64,000 nt of DNA from Arthrobacter sp. MYb213 (GTDB lineage Bacteria; Actinomycetota; Actinomycetes; Actinomycetales; Micrococcaceae). Positions 8,624 to 17,223 of this stretch are shown here, in pieces. Numbering within the stretch: the first letter of the stretch is position 1; every line of letters begins with the position of its first letter. Under the pieces are notes generated by a model. That model was not told where the DNA came from. It did no database searches and was given only the letters and a program-made list of their open reading frames with translations. The stretch spans positions 434,001 through 498,000 of the forward strand of contig NZ_PCQA01000001.1 of assembly GCF_002979915.1 (NCBI RefSeq), read 5' to 3'. Made by a program: the position numbers and the translations under genes.

Positions 8624-9595
8624 ATGCAACGACATCAAATTGTTTTGTACCTGGTCGCTATCGTGTTCGGCGCAGTTATTGGGCTTCAAGTCCCTGATGT
8701 TCGCTCGACCCTCGAGGCCTCGATCAATCCGTTTCTTGGCCTTCTGCTTTACGCGACATTCTTAAGTTTGCCGCTGACAAAACTACTCGAGTCGTTCCGC
8801 GATCTGAGATTTATGGCGGCCTTGGGTTTGGCCAACTTTGTACTGGTGCCTGTCGTCGTTTTTATTCTGACCAGATTCATCGCCGATGACCAAGCCTTGC
8901 TCTACGGCGTGCTCTTAGTGTTGCTAGCGCCGTGTATCGACTACGTGATCGTGTTTGCAGGACTGGCTGGGGGAGACAGTACAAAGTTGTTGGCGGCTAC
9001 ACCGCTTCTCTTGTTGTTGCAGGTGCTTCTAGTCCCTGCATACATGTTCCTTATAGCCGGCCCAGAAACTCTGGCATTAATTGACCCAGAACCCTTCTTA
9101 CGCGCTCTACTCGGGCTGATAGTGCTCCCGTTTATCGCCGCCTTCTTAACGCAGGTGTTAATGAAGAGGTTCACATTCGCTGTCAGGATCGGCTCATGGG
9201 CCGATTATCTGATGGTGCCTTTAATGATGGGCACATTACTTAGCGTCGTGGGTTCCCAGACCTACGCAGTAGCAAGTCAGTTTCCAAATTTGGCTACGGC
9301 CATCGTTATTTTTGTCGTATTCGTGGTCGTTATGGCAGTGCTCTCAACCGCCATTGGAAAACTCTTTCACCTGGAAACCGCTCCAATGCGTGCCGTGACC
9401 TTTAGCGGGGTGACCAGAAATTCTCTGGTTGTATTACCCCTTGCGTTGGCCCTGCCACCGGAGCTTTCGCTGGCTTCCGCGGTAGTGGTTTCACAAACAT
9501 TAGTTGAGTTAGTTGCCATGCTGGTTTTGATCCAGCTAGTCCCTAGATTCGTCTCAGCAAAAAGCGGTATAAACGATCAACATGGCTTGGCTTGA
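8624..9595 (+). CDS. Acr3/BASS-family transporter, likely arsenite-type exporter
   Basis: Roughly 323 residues with about ten membrane helices. It contains LLAPCIDYVIVFAGLAGGD near residues 103-121, where the Cys after AP matches the conserved thiol-binding Cys of Acr3 pumps. A second half with GVTRNSLVVLPLALALP matches the bile-acid/arsenite permease superfamily. The start at 8624 is preceded by AGGGG at good spacing; the longer open frame from 8459 adds a polar segment not seen in the family. No arsC or arsR is adjacent, so the substrate is inferred from family only. Confidence 0.75.
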   Translation: MQRHQIVLYLVAIVFGAVIGLQVPDVRSTLEASINPFLGLLLYATFLSLPLTKLLESFRDLRFMAALGLANFVLVPVVVFILTRFIADDQALLYGVLLVLLAPCIDYVIVFAGLAGGDSTKLLAATPLLLLLQVLLVPAYMFLIAGPETLALIDPEPFLRALLGLIVLPFIAAFLTQVLMKRFTFAVRIGSWADYLMVPLMMGTLLSVVGSQTYAVASQFPNLATAIVIFVVFVVVMAVLSTAIGKLFHLETAPMRAVTFSGVTRNSLVVLPLALALPPELSLASAVVVSQTLVELVAMLVLIQLVPRFVSAKSGINDQHGLA

Positions 9596-9673
9596 TCGGC
9601 ACTGAGCAATAATGAACGACTAGGTTTGGCGCTCAGACTGAGCTTGCGCAGCAATTGCAGGTCGCTTCAGCTC

Positions 9674-10135
9674 CTAGCTACGTCCACCGGGAGGGCCTAG
9701 GAATAACATGGTAGAAAATACTGCGACAATTGCTACGAACAACAGGACGGCAGTTAAAACCGGTCGGGCAACGAGCCAACGCATAGTTGCATCGGTCCAT
9801 TTTCTGTCGCCAGGGTGATCAGAAGCTGCAGTACGCCAGTCGCCGACTAGTTTTCCGTTCTTTTCCAACCACTTATCAAACGGGATGGTCAGGTACGGAA
9901 TGATCGAGGTTGCTGCGGCACCGACAATCAGCCGCTTACTCCAACGTTGGTTCATACCGACAAGTATCGACATGACCACGTACGACAAAAATACAAAGCC
10001 GTGAATAAATCCAGCGACCGATACCGGCCAGTCTCCAACTTTTACACCGTATTTTAGAATCATTGCAATGATGAGCAATGTCCAGGTGACGGCTTCGGCC
10101 CGGGCTACGGTCCGATACATAACGCTTGGCGACAT
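9674..10135 (-). CDS. DUF3817 membrane protein
   Basis: About 153 residues from the ATG at 10135. The N-terminal part (YRTVARAEAVTWTLLI, then GFIHGFVFLSYVV) matches DUF3817, a small integral-membrane family of unknown role common in actinobacteria. There are about three helices, then a charged loop (SDHPGDRKWTD) and a C-terminal helix that ends FLGPPGGRS. An in-frame TTG at 10180 would add 15 residues but has no better ribosome site. Confidence 0.75.
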   Translation of the reverse strand: MSPSVMYRTVARAEAVTWTLLIIAMILKYGVKVGDWPVSVAGFIHGFVFLSYVVMSILVGMNQRWSKRLIVGAAATSIIPYLTIPFDKWLEKNGKLVGDWRTAASDHPGDRKWTDATMRWLVARPVLTAVLLFVAIVAVFSTMLFLGPPGGRS

Positions 10136-10369
10136 GAGCTGTTTACAATCCTTGCTGTGGTGGGGGAGAGATATACCCAAAAAGGGCTTCCTGCATCAAG
10201 CTTATCGGGTCAACCGCTAACAGTCTGAACAGCTCTGCTCAGTCACTGTTCAAGGTTGCTAAATGCACCAAGCTCACCGATGGGCAATCTTGATAGACAT
10301 TCTTTCGCTCCGATGCAGGGGAGTACAAGCAGTTGCATACACGCACGCTGATGAATTGCTCATCTTCAG

Positions 10370-10804
10370 CTAGTTATGATCATTCCGCTGGGTTGCACTA
10401 GCTTCAAGTCCCGCAAGCTTCTCGATAATCGACAGTCCCGTGGCGGTTCCCGGCCAATGCCGGTGAAGTAATTCAACACCCGCAGAACGGACAACCGAGC
10501 GTAGAACTAGGGCCAAAATGATGACATCATCAGCCTGTCCAATAATCGGAATGAAATCTGGGACAAGATCAACAGGGGACAACAGGTAGACCAGCAGCAG
10601 TGCAAGTTTTATCTTGACCGCACGTGGCGCAGATTTATCCGCAGCCATCCGTCGAATCAATCTGATGAGATCAGGTAGCAGGCGGAGTGCTTCAAGTACG
10701 CTAACTGTTTCCGGATGGCGTCTGGCATATAACCAGAGCGCGATTAAAAGTACGAGATAAACGACTAATAGTCCCGCCAGCGTTCCTGCAATTGCTTCCC
10801 ACAT
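10370..10804 (-). CDS. YkvA/DUF1232 family membrane protein
   Basis: About 144 residues from the ATG at 10804. An N-terminal membrane helix (about residues 6-27) precedes a DUF1232 domain with the signature YLLSPVDLVPDFIPIIG followed by DDVIILALVLR. The family is widespread and of unknown function. The frame is open to 10861 but the extra residues are basic and lack a ribosome site. Genes on both sides are separately transcribed. Confidence 0.82.
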   Translation of the reverse strand: MWEAIAGTLAGLLVVYLVLLIALWLYARRHPETVSVLEALRLLPDLIRLIRRMAADKSAPRAVKIKLALLLVYLLSPVDLVPDFIPIIGQADDVIILALVLRSVVRSAGVELLHRHWPGTATGLSIIEKLAGLEASATQRNDHN

Positions 10805-11060
10805 GAAATCCACTCTAAGCTCACATACTCTGATTTTTCTTTGAACCCACCACCGGAACAATGTTAGAAGGTGAACGGATAGCGATTCGCCCTAGGCCCA
10901 TATTGCTGGACTAGAGAACAGTAAGAGAGATAGCCGTTAGTTGGCACATTGGGGAGCGTTGGATTTCAACAACTTGACATAATGTAGATTATCGGCTCAA
11001 TACCAAAGTAGCTGAAAGTGGCGGAAGTTAGCCAACGATCAGGAATACATGCACTCACAG

Positions 11061-11435
11061 CTAGCTGCTGGAAACCTGACTCACAGACTCATCCTGGTTG
11101 CTGACGGCAAGGCGGTACTCGGCAAAATCTAGGGCTTGGCCAATGAACAGTTTGAGGCGTTCGTCTTGCATCGAGTAGATTACGTGACGACCAGATTTGC
11201 GGGTTTGCAGAACACCAGTCGTTCTGAGCCTGGCGAGTAACTGCCCAGCGACTGTTGGGCTGACACCAACATATTGTGCAAGCTCAGACAATGAATGCTC
11301 GGCTCTACTGAGCGCCCACAACATCTGTAGCCGAGCAGGATCTGACAGGGTCTTGAGAATCGTCATCGACATGTCCAGTAAATCATTGGAAATGATCTCT
11401 TCGCGTGTTGGCGATCCAGCATATTCACTGGTCAT
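11061..11435 (-). CDS. ArsR/SmtB-family winged-helix regulator
   Basis: 124 residues with a winged helix-turn-helix: LKTLSDPARLQMLWAL (about 28-43), LSELAQYVGVSPTVAGQLLARLRTTG as recognition helices, and the wing RKSGRHVIYSM. Such proteins are usually metal-responsive repressors. This one has no cysteine, so a Cys metal site of the ArsR/CmtR type is ruled out; the inducer is unknown. A GAGGAAG ribosome site precedes the ATG. It lies 19 bases after a small Cys-rich membrane peptide gene (11455-11601), probably in one transcript. Confidence 0.85.
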   Translation of the reverse strand: MTSEYAGSPTREEIISNDLLDMSMTILKTLSDPARLQMLWALSRAEHSLSELAQYVGVSPTVAGQLLARLRTTGVLQTRKSGRHVIYSMQDERLKLFIGQALDFAEYRLAVSNQDESVSQVSSS

Positions 11436-11454
11436 CTTCCTCGACTCCTCTGGC

Positions 11455-11601
11455 TCAGCGATAATTCGGACTCAGTGCTCCCAACGCTTCACCGCACTTG
11501 CAGCCCTCGGTGCAACCATTATGGACACGCTTAGCTCCAAAGCGATAGTAAAGATACGAAGTTGCCACTATCAGGGCTACATGTGTTGGTGAAATTAGCA
11601 C
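11455..11601 (-). CDS. 48-residue Cys-rich membrane peptide upstream of arsR-like gene
   Basis: GTG start with AAAGGGGGAG just before it. The peptide has one short hydrophobic stretch (HVALIVATSYLYY, 7-19), then a basic turn and a Cys motif GCTEGCKCG at about 29-37, ending LSPNYR. I do not recognise a family. The ArsR-like gene starts 19 bases after its stop with its own GGAG site, so they are likely co-transcribed. Three cysteines in a membrane peptide beside a metal-type repressor hint at metal binding, which is inference. Upstream on the same strand is TTGAAGTATCAA, a short palindrome that may be an operator. Confidence 0.5.
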   Translation of the reverse strand: MLISPTHVALIVATSYLYYRFGAKRVHNGCTEGCKCGEALGALSPNYR

Positions 11602-11774
11602 TACTCCCCCTTTAATACTTGATACTTCAACTTAGACGTTTCTCGATCTACCTGCGTGTTTTCAAGATGGTTTCCCTGCTTTCACAGGCCGTTGGCTGAG
11701 AAAGCAATTAGCAATCTACTCGGCGGATAGGCAAGTGAATTGGCAGTCAGTCCTGCTAATGGGAAGATTTGTAC
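11602..11774. other. Divergent spacer between Cys-rich peptide and zapE
   Basis: Non-coding, AT-richer than its flanks. It holds the palindromic TTGATACTTCAA (near 11619-11630) and the ribosome site GGGAAG of zapE at 11761-11766. No clear promoter hexamers stand out. Confidence 0.4.
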
Positions 11775-12839
11775 ATGCCTTCACTATTGCCTTCTCGACT
11801 GTTGCGCGCCCGTAGCGCCGCAAAGCGTAGGCGCCGAGTAGTTTCCCACCTTCAGCGACAAGGACTTACACTCGATGATCGCCAGAACGAACTCATAGGC
11901 TTACTGTCCCGAAATCTTGCACACCTTAGTGAACAAGAGCGGCGTGGAACGTATATTTATGGTCCGCCAGGCCGCGGAAAATCCATGCTAATAGATGCTC
12001 TCTGCGCGGACTTAGATCAGCAGACTACCGCACGTTTTCACTTTCATGAGTTCTTTCAAGCGATCAATAATCCAAGCAAACGTAGCAACGACCAAAGCTT
12101 GGGATCAGTCTTTACCGAAGGCCTCCACCGCGAACTGCAGGGTTTAAAGGTTCTGTTCTTTGATGAGTTCCACTGCGTCGAACCAGGGGACGCAATGTTT
12201 ATGGCGAGGATGGTGAATTACTGCCAAGAGCATGGAATCTTCATCATCACGACGTCAAATTATGCCCCAGAAAAATTACTGGATGACGAATATTTCCATC
12301 ATCTGATCGAGCCGACCATTACGAAGATTCGGTCGTCCTTCGAAGTATTTGAACTAGACGCAGCGGTTGATTACCGAATGCTAGAGACGCCGGATCAAAT
12401 GCGGCTTAACGGCTACCGATCGGGCACGCTAAACCCCGGATACTCCCCCATTGATGAAACAGACTTCACTGAACAGCTCCCCATTGGCTACGACCACATA
12501 GGCCCTGTCCGGCTCTCCGGAACGAGCATTGAAATATCGTTTAGTCAGCTATGCCGTACCCGACGCAATACCGCTGACTACCTTGAACTAGCTTCTCGTT
12601 TTAACTGTTGGCATATAACTTCCATACCCTCCAGTGAACACATGCCAATGGACCAGGAACGCCGATTCGCTAATCTCATAGATGTTTTCTATGACAAGGA
12701 CATCGAAATTCACTTATACACTCAGGACCGGCTGGAATTTCTTGGGCACCAATTACACGACACAGAGAGCGCACGGCTGAAGTCTAGGTTGGCGCAATTA
12801 ACACACACCTTTGATACAACTGATCGGATCATGAAGTGA
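11775..12839 (+). CDS. zapE: AFG1/ZapE-type P-loop ATPase
   Basis: A 354-residue AFG1-family ATPase. Walker A GPPGRGKS is at about 63-70, Walker B VLFFDEFH around 126-133, and ITTSNYAPEKL follows as sensor 1. In Escherichia coli ZapE associates with the division ring and AFG1 relatives act in membrane protein quality control. The ATG at 11775 has GGGAAG eight bases upstream; a TTG two codons earlier is less likely. It forms an operon with def (GTGA overlap) and the methyltransferase after it. Confidence 0.9.
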   Translation: MPSLLPSRLLRARSAAKRRRRVVSHLQRQGLTLDDRQNELIGLLSRNLAHLSEQERRGTYIYGPPGRGKSMLIDALCADLDQQTTARFHFHEFFQAINNPSKRSNDQSLGSVFTEGLHRELQGLKVLFFDEFHCVEPGDAMFMARMVNYCQEHGIFIITTSNYAPEKLLDDEYFHHLIEPTITKIRSSFEVFELDAAVDYRMLETPDQMRLNGYRSGTLNPGYSPIDETDFTEQLPIGYDHIGPVRLSGTSIEISFSQLCRTRRNTADYLELASRFNCWHITSIPSSEHMPMDQERRFANLIDVFYDKDIEIHLYTQDRLEFLGHQLHDTESARLKSRLAQLTHTFDTTDRIMK

Positions 12840-13480
12840 ATTCACCTCAGCCTCTAACTTCCGAGGACCTGACCGACCTCGTCGTGACTATTCTGGCCCA
12901 GGCCGAGAATCAGGTCGTACCGATCGTCCAACTGGGTCATCCGGTGCTTCGCCAGCAAGCGCAACGCTATACAGATCAGCTGCCCAAAGAACTGCTTGAA
13001 GAACTATTAGATGTCATGCGAGCGACCATGTACGCGGCGCCAGGTGTCGGGCTTGCGGCACCACAGATTGGAATTCCGCTACAGATCGCTGTTTTGGAGG
13101 ATCTGTATCCCACGGAGCCAGAAGTAGCGCAGTTACGAGAACGAGCACCGTTGGAGTACCTCGAAATCTTCAATCCCACCTATCGTTCCGTCAGCGAACG
13201 ACAAGCGACATTCTATGAAGGCTGCCTGTCCTTCGATAATTTCCTAGCCGTAGTGAATCGTCCGGCAGATATCGTCGCCGACTTTGAAGACCATGAGGGA
13301 AACAAACTGAGCCTAGAGTTTTCTGGCTGGCAAGCTCGGATCATCCAACACGAAACAGACCACCTTGCTGGCACCGTCTATATCGACAAGGCTATTACTC
13401 GGTCGCTGATTGGGCAGGATGAGTTATATCGCTACCCGGGCCTTGAAATTGCCCAAGCCCGAGAGGACCTGAACTTCTAA
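12836..13480 (+). CDS. def: Peptide deformylase
   Basis: Removes the formyl group from the N-terminal Met of new proteins. All three family motifs are present: GVGLAAPQIG (70-79), EGCLS (128-132) and HETDH (172-176), giving the metal ligands Cys130, His172 and His176 with catalytic Glu173. The GTG start overlaps the zapE stop by four bases. The next gene starts on the last base of this stop codon. At 214 residues it is slightly long, with an extra N-terminal segment of about 28 residues before the usual start of the fold. Confidence 0.95.
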   Translation: MNSPQPLTSEDLTDLVVTILAQAENQVVPIVQLGHPVLRQQAQRYTDQLPKELLEELLDVMRATMYAAPGVGLAAPQIGIPLQIAVLEDLYPTEPEVAQLRERAPLEYLEIFNPTYRSVSERQATFYEGCLSFDNFLAVVNRPADIVADFEDHEGNKLSLEFSGWQARIIQHETDHLAGTVYIDKAITRSLIGQDELYRYPGLEIAQAREDLNF

Positions 13481-14328
13481 TGGACATTAGCACCACGGCT
13501 CAATGTCCTGTCTGCGAACAGAGCCTCAGCCTCACCATGCAGCCGCGGCGCAGCCTGAGCTGCCCTGAGGGACACCGTTTTGACGCTGCTAAACAGGGCT
13601 ATTTCAATTTCCTTACCGGGCGTGGAACGAACTTTCTCGAAGATACCGGGCCAATGGTTCTCGCCCGCGAAGAATTCCAGCACGCAGGGCACTACGAACC
13701 CCTGGCCGAATTACTCAGTGAATCTATCAGCGGACATCACCCAGATAATTCAGTAGATCTCTTAGACGCTGGCGCCGGCACCGGTTACTACCTGAACATG
13801 ATCATCGAGTCCCTACCCGGATCCAAAGTTGATGCACTCGCCCTAGATATTTCACGCTACGCCATGCGACGAGCCGCGAAGGTGCCTCATACGCTGGCAA
13901 TGGTGTGGGACGTTTGGCGCCGGCTACCGTCGGCCAATGAGTCACGCGATGTAGTACTCAACTGCTTTGCACCGCATAACCCGCAGGAGTTTCATCGCGT
14001 TCTACGGGCTAATGGTGTCTGCATAGTCGTCACCGCGGCGGCAGATCACCTCCAAGAAGTCCGCGAACCACTGGATATGCTCGGCATTGCGGAAAACAAA
14101 GAATCCTCGCTGATCGAGAAATTTGCAGCTCATGACCTCGTGCACCAGCAGAGCCGTCAGTTGAAGTACTCGATGGAACTGAGCGTCAACGACTTGTTCA
14201 ATCTTGTATTCATGGGTCCTGCTGGGCACCATCTCTCCCCCGAAACGCTACGCGCTAAAACTGAATCCCTCGGGGCGCAAAGTGTCAACGCATCCTTTGG
14301 CGTACATACTTTCGTCCGTAAGGGCTAG
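13480..14328 (+). CDS. RlmA-type 23S rRNA guanine-N1 methyltransferase (putative)
   Basis: An N-terminal zinc ribbon (C9, C12, C28, H32) is followed by GYFNFLTGRG-like RlmA signature text and a class I methyltransferase domain, with the SAM-binding LLDAGAGTGYYL near residues 88-99. RlmA enzymes methylate N1 of a guanine in 23S rRNA helix 35 (G745 or G748); some actinobacterial members give macrolide or tylosin resistance. Which base is modified here is not known. It overlaps the def stop by one base (TAATG). Confidence 0.85.
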   Translation: MDISTTAQCPVCEQSLSLTMQPRRSLSCPEGHRFDAAKQGYFNFLTGRGTNFLEDTGPMVLAREEFQHAGHYEPLAELLSESISGHHPDNSVDLLDAGAGTGYYLNMIIESLPGSKVDALALDISRYAMRRAAKVPHTLAMVWDVWRRLPSANESRDVVLNCFAPHNPQEFHRVLRANGVCIVVTAAADHLQEVREPLDMLGIAENKESSLIEKFAAHDLVHQQSRQLKYSMELSVNDLFNLVFMGPAGHHLSPETLRAKTESLGAQSVNASFGVHTFVRKG

Positions 14329-14431
14329 AAAATACCCCAAAATGACTACCGCTTTTGTTCAGGTCTTACGGCAGAATAGAGAAAAGGCCACTCGCAATTG
14401 GCCCTTGCTCATTTGAACAGAGGTGGATGCC

Positions 14432-14902
14432 ATGACAACGGCAGAATGGATTGTCAGCAACGCGTGGGTCATTTGGCTCGCGCTATTTCTGCTGTTGGCC
14501 ATCATTGAGATGATTTCGTTAGATCTGTACTTCATCATGCTCGGTGTTGGTTCCCTAGGCGGAGTCGCCGTCGCATTACTTGAAGGACCCGTATGGCTGC
14601 AGGTAGTTATTTTTTGCCTGCTGTCACTTCTGATGATTTTCTTAGTCCGGCCAATCGCCATCAAACATCTAAAAAAATCGCCCGAAGGCTTTAGGACGAA
14701 TATTGAACGGCTTATCGGCCAAGACGCGCTGATTCTGGAGCCAACCTCACGCCTGTCTGGTTCCGCCAAGATCGCCGGTGAAATCTGGACCGCCCGTGCT
14801 GAAGCTAATGCTGCGACGATGTCGCCAGGTTCCTATGCGGTGGTAAGCCGTATTCAAGGGGCTACCGCATATTTGAATCCCGCGCCGCCTACTGAGTCCT
14901 AA
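14432..14902 (+). CDS. NfeD-like membrane protein
   Basis: 156 residues: two or three N-terminal membrane helices (about 12-32, 38-60 and 62-80), then an OB-fold domain that starts NIERLIGQDALILEPT and carries the GEIWTARAEAN motif. NfeD proteins pair with SPFH/stomatin proteins, and the next gene is exactly such a partner. AGGTGG sits five bases before the ATG; the GTG three codons earlier overlaps that site and is less likely. Confidence 0.88.
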   Translation: MTTAEWIVSNAWVIWLALFLLLAIIEMISLDLYFIMLGVGSLGGVAVALLEGPVWLQVVIFCLLSLLMIFLVRPIAIKHLKKSPEGFRTNIERLIGQDALILEPTSRLSGSAKIAGEIWTARAEANAATMSPGSYAVVSRIQGATAYLNPAPPTES

Positions 14903-14958
14903 TAGATTCAAAGACTTTTTTACCTCATTACTACGCACAAGGAAAGAGAGTACACACC

Positions 14959-15888
14959 ATGGAAAACGGCTTTGGCCTGACCATCGTACTTGTCGTCCTG
15001 GCGATCTTCGTGATCGTCGCACTGTTGCGCAGTGTTCGAATCGTGCCTCAAGCACGAGCCGGCATTGTGGAGCGCCTCGGCAAGTACAACAAGACCCTGA
15101 ACCCAGGGCTTACGATCCTCATCCCATTTGTGGATCGACTTTTGCCACTTCTCGATCTTCGTGAGCAGGTTGTTTCCTTCCCACCTCAGCCGGTGATTAC
15201 CGAAGATAACCTCGTGGTTTCGATCGATACCGTGATTTACTTCCAGATCACCGAAGCACGCGCGGCAACTTACGAAATCGCTAACTACATTCAGGCAGTC
15301 GAGCAGCTGACCACCACGACGCTTCGTAACGTCGTCGGTGGCTTGAACTTGGAAGAGGCTTTAACTAGCCGCGACCAGATCAACGGTCAGCTTCGCGGAG
15401 TCTTGGATGAGGCTACCGGCAAGTGGGGCATTCGTGTTTCACGAGTCGAGCTGAAGGCCATCGATCCTCCGGTATCGATCCAGGATTCGATGGAGAAGCA
15501 GATGCGTGCCGACCGAGATCGCCGTGCAGCGATCTTGACCGCAGAAGGCGTTAAGCAGTCCTCGATCTTGACCGCAGAAGGCGCACGCCAGTCCTCCATC
15601 CTGAAGGCCGAAGGTGATGCTCAGGCATCGATCTTGCGCGCTGATGGTGAAGCACAAGCGATCCAGAAGGTCTTTGATGCAATTCACGCCGGTAAGCCGG
15701 ATTCTGAATTGCTTGCTTACCAGTACCTGCAGACCTTGCCTAAGCTGGCCGAAGGTACGAGCAACACCTTATGGGTTATTCCAAGTGAACTGACCGAAGC
15801 GCTCAAGGGAATCGGTAGTGCTTTTAGCAACACCGAAAACCCAGCCGCGGGTTCGGTTCAGCCACCACAAAGCGGTTCGGGAATCTAA
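14959..15888 (+). CDS. SPFH/stomatin-like membrane protein (QmcA type)
   Basis: A stomatin/prohibitin-family protein of 309 residues. One N-terminal membrane helix (6-24) anchors an SPFH domain that begins VPQARAGIVERLGKY at about 29-43. Residues 191-234 form four 11-residue repeats of the type SILxAEGxxQS, a coiled coil used for oligomer assembly; the DNA shows the same 33-base period. With NfeD upstream it probably forms membrane microdomain scaffolds that influence protease access. GGAAAGAGAG precedes the ATG. Confidence 0.92.
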   Translation: MENGFGLTIVLVVLAIFVIVALLRSVRIVPQARAGIVERLGKYNKTLNPGLTILIPFVDRLLPLLDLREQVVSFPPQPVITEDNLVVSIDTVIYFQITEARAATYEIANYIQAVEQLTTTTLRNVVGGLNLEEALTSRDQINGQLRGVLDEATGKWGIRVSRVELKAIDPPVSIQDSMEKQMRADRDRRAAILTAEGVKQSSILTAEGARQSSILKAEGDAQASILRADGEAQAIQKVFDAIHAGKPDSELLAYQYLQTLPKLAEGTSNTLWVIPSELTEALKGIGSAFSNTENPAAGSVQPPQSGSGI

Positions 15889-15923
15889 TTTCCACTCTTT
15901 AGGGTGAAACTCATCAGCTCGAT

Positions 15924-15950
15924 GGCGGGGTGCGCATGACGTACCCCGCC
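15924..15950 (+). terminator. Hairpin after the SPFH gene
   Basis: GGCGGGGT at 15924-15931 pairs with ACCCCGCC at 15943-15950 around an 11-base loop. No T run follows, so termination may be weak. It overlaps the -35 region of the rbpA promoter. Confidence 0.55.
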
Positions 15951-15965
15951 ATTGACGCGTATAAT
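15936..15965 (+). promoter_or_regulatory. Likely rbpA promoter
   Basis: A perfect TATAAT (15960-15965) with ATGACG 18 bases upstream as a weak -35. It would give a 5' leader of about 90 bases before the rbpA ATG. Confidence 0.5.
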
Positions 15966-16064
15966 GGATGTTTTGGTGTCCAAATTATTCCTTGGGAATT
16001 ATCTTGTGCCATCAATCGTTGATACGTTTGTAGCGAATTCTTTTTAACATCGCGGAGGGAAAAC

Positions 16065-16412
16065 ATGAGCGATCGCAGCCTACGAGGAATGCGCCTGGGT
16101 GCACAGAGCATGGAATCTGAGGCAGGTGTGGAGCCGGCTGCCCGTCAGCGTGTGGAGTACCGTACCGAAGCAGGTGAACGTGTTTTCATCATCTTTGCAG
16201 CCGAAGCCGAAATTCCTGCTACTTGGCTCACCAAGAACGGCACGGAGGCAAAGCTCGTCCACGGCGAAGCTAAAGCCCCTGAAGCAACGAACGAAAAGCC
16301 GGTACGTACCCACTGGGACATGCTGCTTGAACGTCGTAGCGTAGAAGAACTTGAGAAAATCTTAGGTGACCGTCTGACCCAACTGCGCACTGCGCGCGGC
16401 GAGGCCGTCTAG
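16065..16412 (+). CDS. rbpA: RNA polymerase-binding protein RbpA
   Basis: Actinobacterial factor that binds the RNA polymerase beta' subunit and group 1/2 sigma factors and stabilises open promoter complexes. The C-terminal sigma-interacting part KPVRTHWDMLLERRSVEELE (about 76-95) is diagnostic. The central core domain has no cysteines (it reads RVFIIFAAEAEIPATW), so it cannot hold the zinc found in Streptomyces RbpA; zinc-free forms are known in other actinobacteria. GGAGGG lies before the ATG. A long hairpin separates it from the convergent ppm gene. Confidence 0.95.
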   Translation: MSDRSLRGMRLGAQSMESEAGVEPAARQRVEYRTEAGERVFIIFAAEAEIPATWLTKNGTEAKLVHGEAKAPEATNEKPVRTHWDMLLERRSVEELEKILGDRLTQLRTARGEAV

Positions 16413-16430
16413 GTTTCTAAGCTTTAGAAA

Positions 16431-16476
16431 AAAGAGTGGTGGTTTCCAACCCTAGGGTTGGAAACCACCACTCTTT
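16431..16476. terminator. Bidirectional terminator between rbpA and ppm
   Basis: A perfect 23-bp inverted repeat (16431-16453 and 16454-16476), from AAAGAGTGG to CCACTCTTT with CCCTAGGG at the centre; A and T runs flank it on both strands. Confidence 0.9.
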
Positions 16477-16494
16477 TGTTTCGCCTCGGAGAGG

Positions 16495-17223
16495 TTACTT
16501 CTTTGAGGTCAGTTTCTTCCAGCGTGCGCTCATGCCCCAGCGGGTCACATTCCACATAGCTTCAAAGACGATGTTTCCACTCATCTTTGAATCACCGAGT
16601 TCGCGCTCTACGAAGGTCACCGGAACTTCTACGATCTTCTTACGCAGCATCGCTACACGGAAGGTCATATCGACCTGGAAACCGTAACCGCGTGACTCTA
16701 CGGCATCAAAATCAATGGCTTCGAGGGTGGAGCGTTTGAAGGCGCGGTAGCCTGCGGTGATATCGCGCAAACCCAAACCGAGCATGGTGCGAGCATAGAA
16801 GCTGCCACCTCGGGAAATCAGCTTACGGTGCAGCGGCCAGTTCACGACCTCGCCGCCCTTGACCCAGCGCGAACCAATAACTAGGTCAGCGCCTGCTGCG
16901 CTGGCTTCTAGCAAGCGTGGGAGCTGTTCTGGCATATGTGAACCGTCGGCGTCCATTTCTACCAGGACGTCATAGTCGCGCTCGAGCGCCCAGCGGAAAC
17001 CAGCAATGTACGCGGCGCCAAGCCCGTCCTTGCCGGTGCGGTGTAGAACGTGGATCGATGAGTCCTCGGCTGCGAACTTATCGGCGAGCTCACCGGTGCC
17101 GTCCGGGGAGTTATCGTCCACGATCAGAACATCCGAATCCGGAACGGCCTGGCGAAGACGCCCCACTGTCAGCGGGAGCGACTCCAATTCGTTATAGGTC
17201 GGAATGATCGTAATGACGCGCAC
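16495..17223 (-). CDS. ppm: Polyprenol-phosphate mannosyltransferase (GT2)
   Basis: Family 2 glycosyltransferase of 242 residues resembling dolichol-phosphate mannose synthase: IIPTYNE at 6-12, DDNSPDGT at 36-43, EMDADGSHMPEQLP at about 88-101 with the metal-binding DAD, and GSRWVKGG. It loads mannose from GDP-mannose onto polyprenyl phosphate, the donor for lipoglycan and protein mannosylation. In Mycobacterium tuberculosis this domain is fused to apolipoprotein N-acyltransferase; here it is free-standing. GTG start with AAAGGTG upstream. A TATAAT on the minus strand at 17296-17301 is a plausible -10. Confidence 0.88.
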   Translation of the reverse strand: MRVITIIPTYNELESLPLTVGRLRQAVPDSDVLIVDDNSPDGTGELADKFAAEDSSIHVLHRTGKDGLGAAYIAGFRWALERDYDVLVEMDADGSHMPEQLPRLLEASAAGADLVIGSRWVKGGEVVNWPLHRKLISRGGSFYARTMLGLGLRDITAGYRAFKRSTLEAIDFDAVESRGYGFQVDMTFRVAMLRKKIVEVPVTFVERELGDSKMSGNIVFEAMWNVTRWGMSARWKKLTSKK

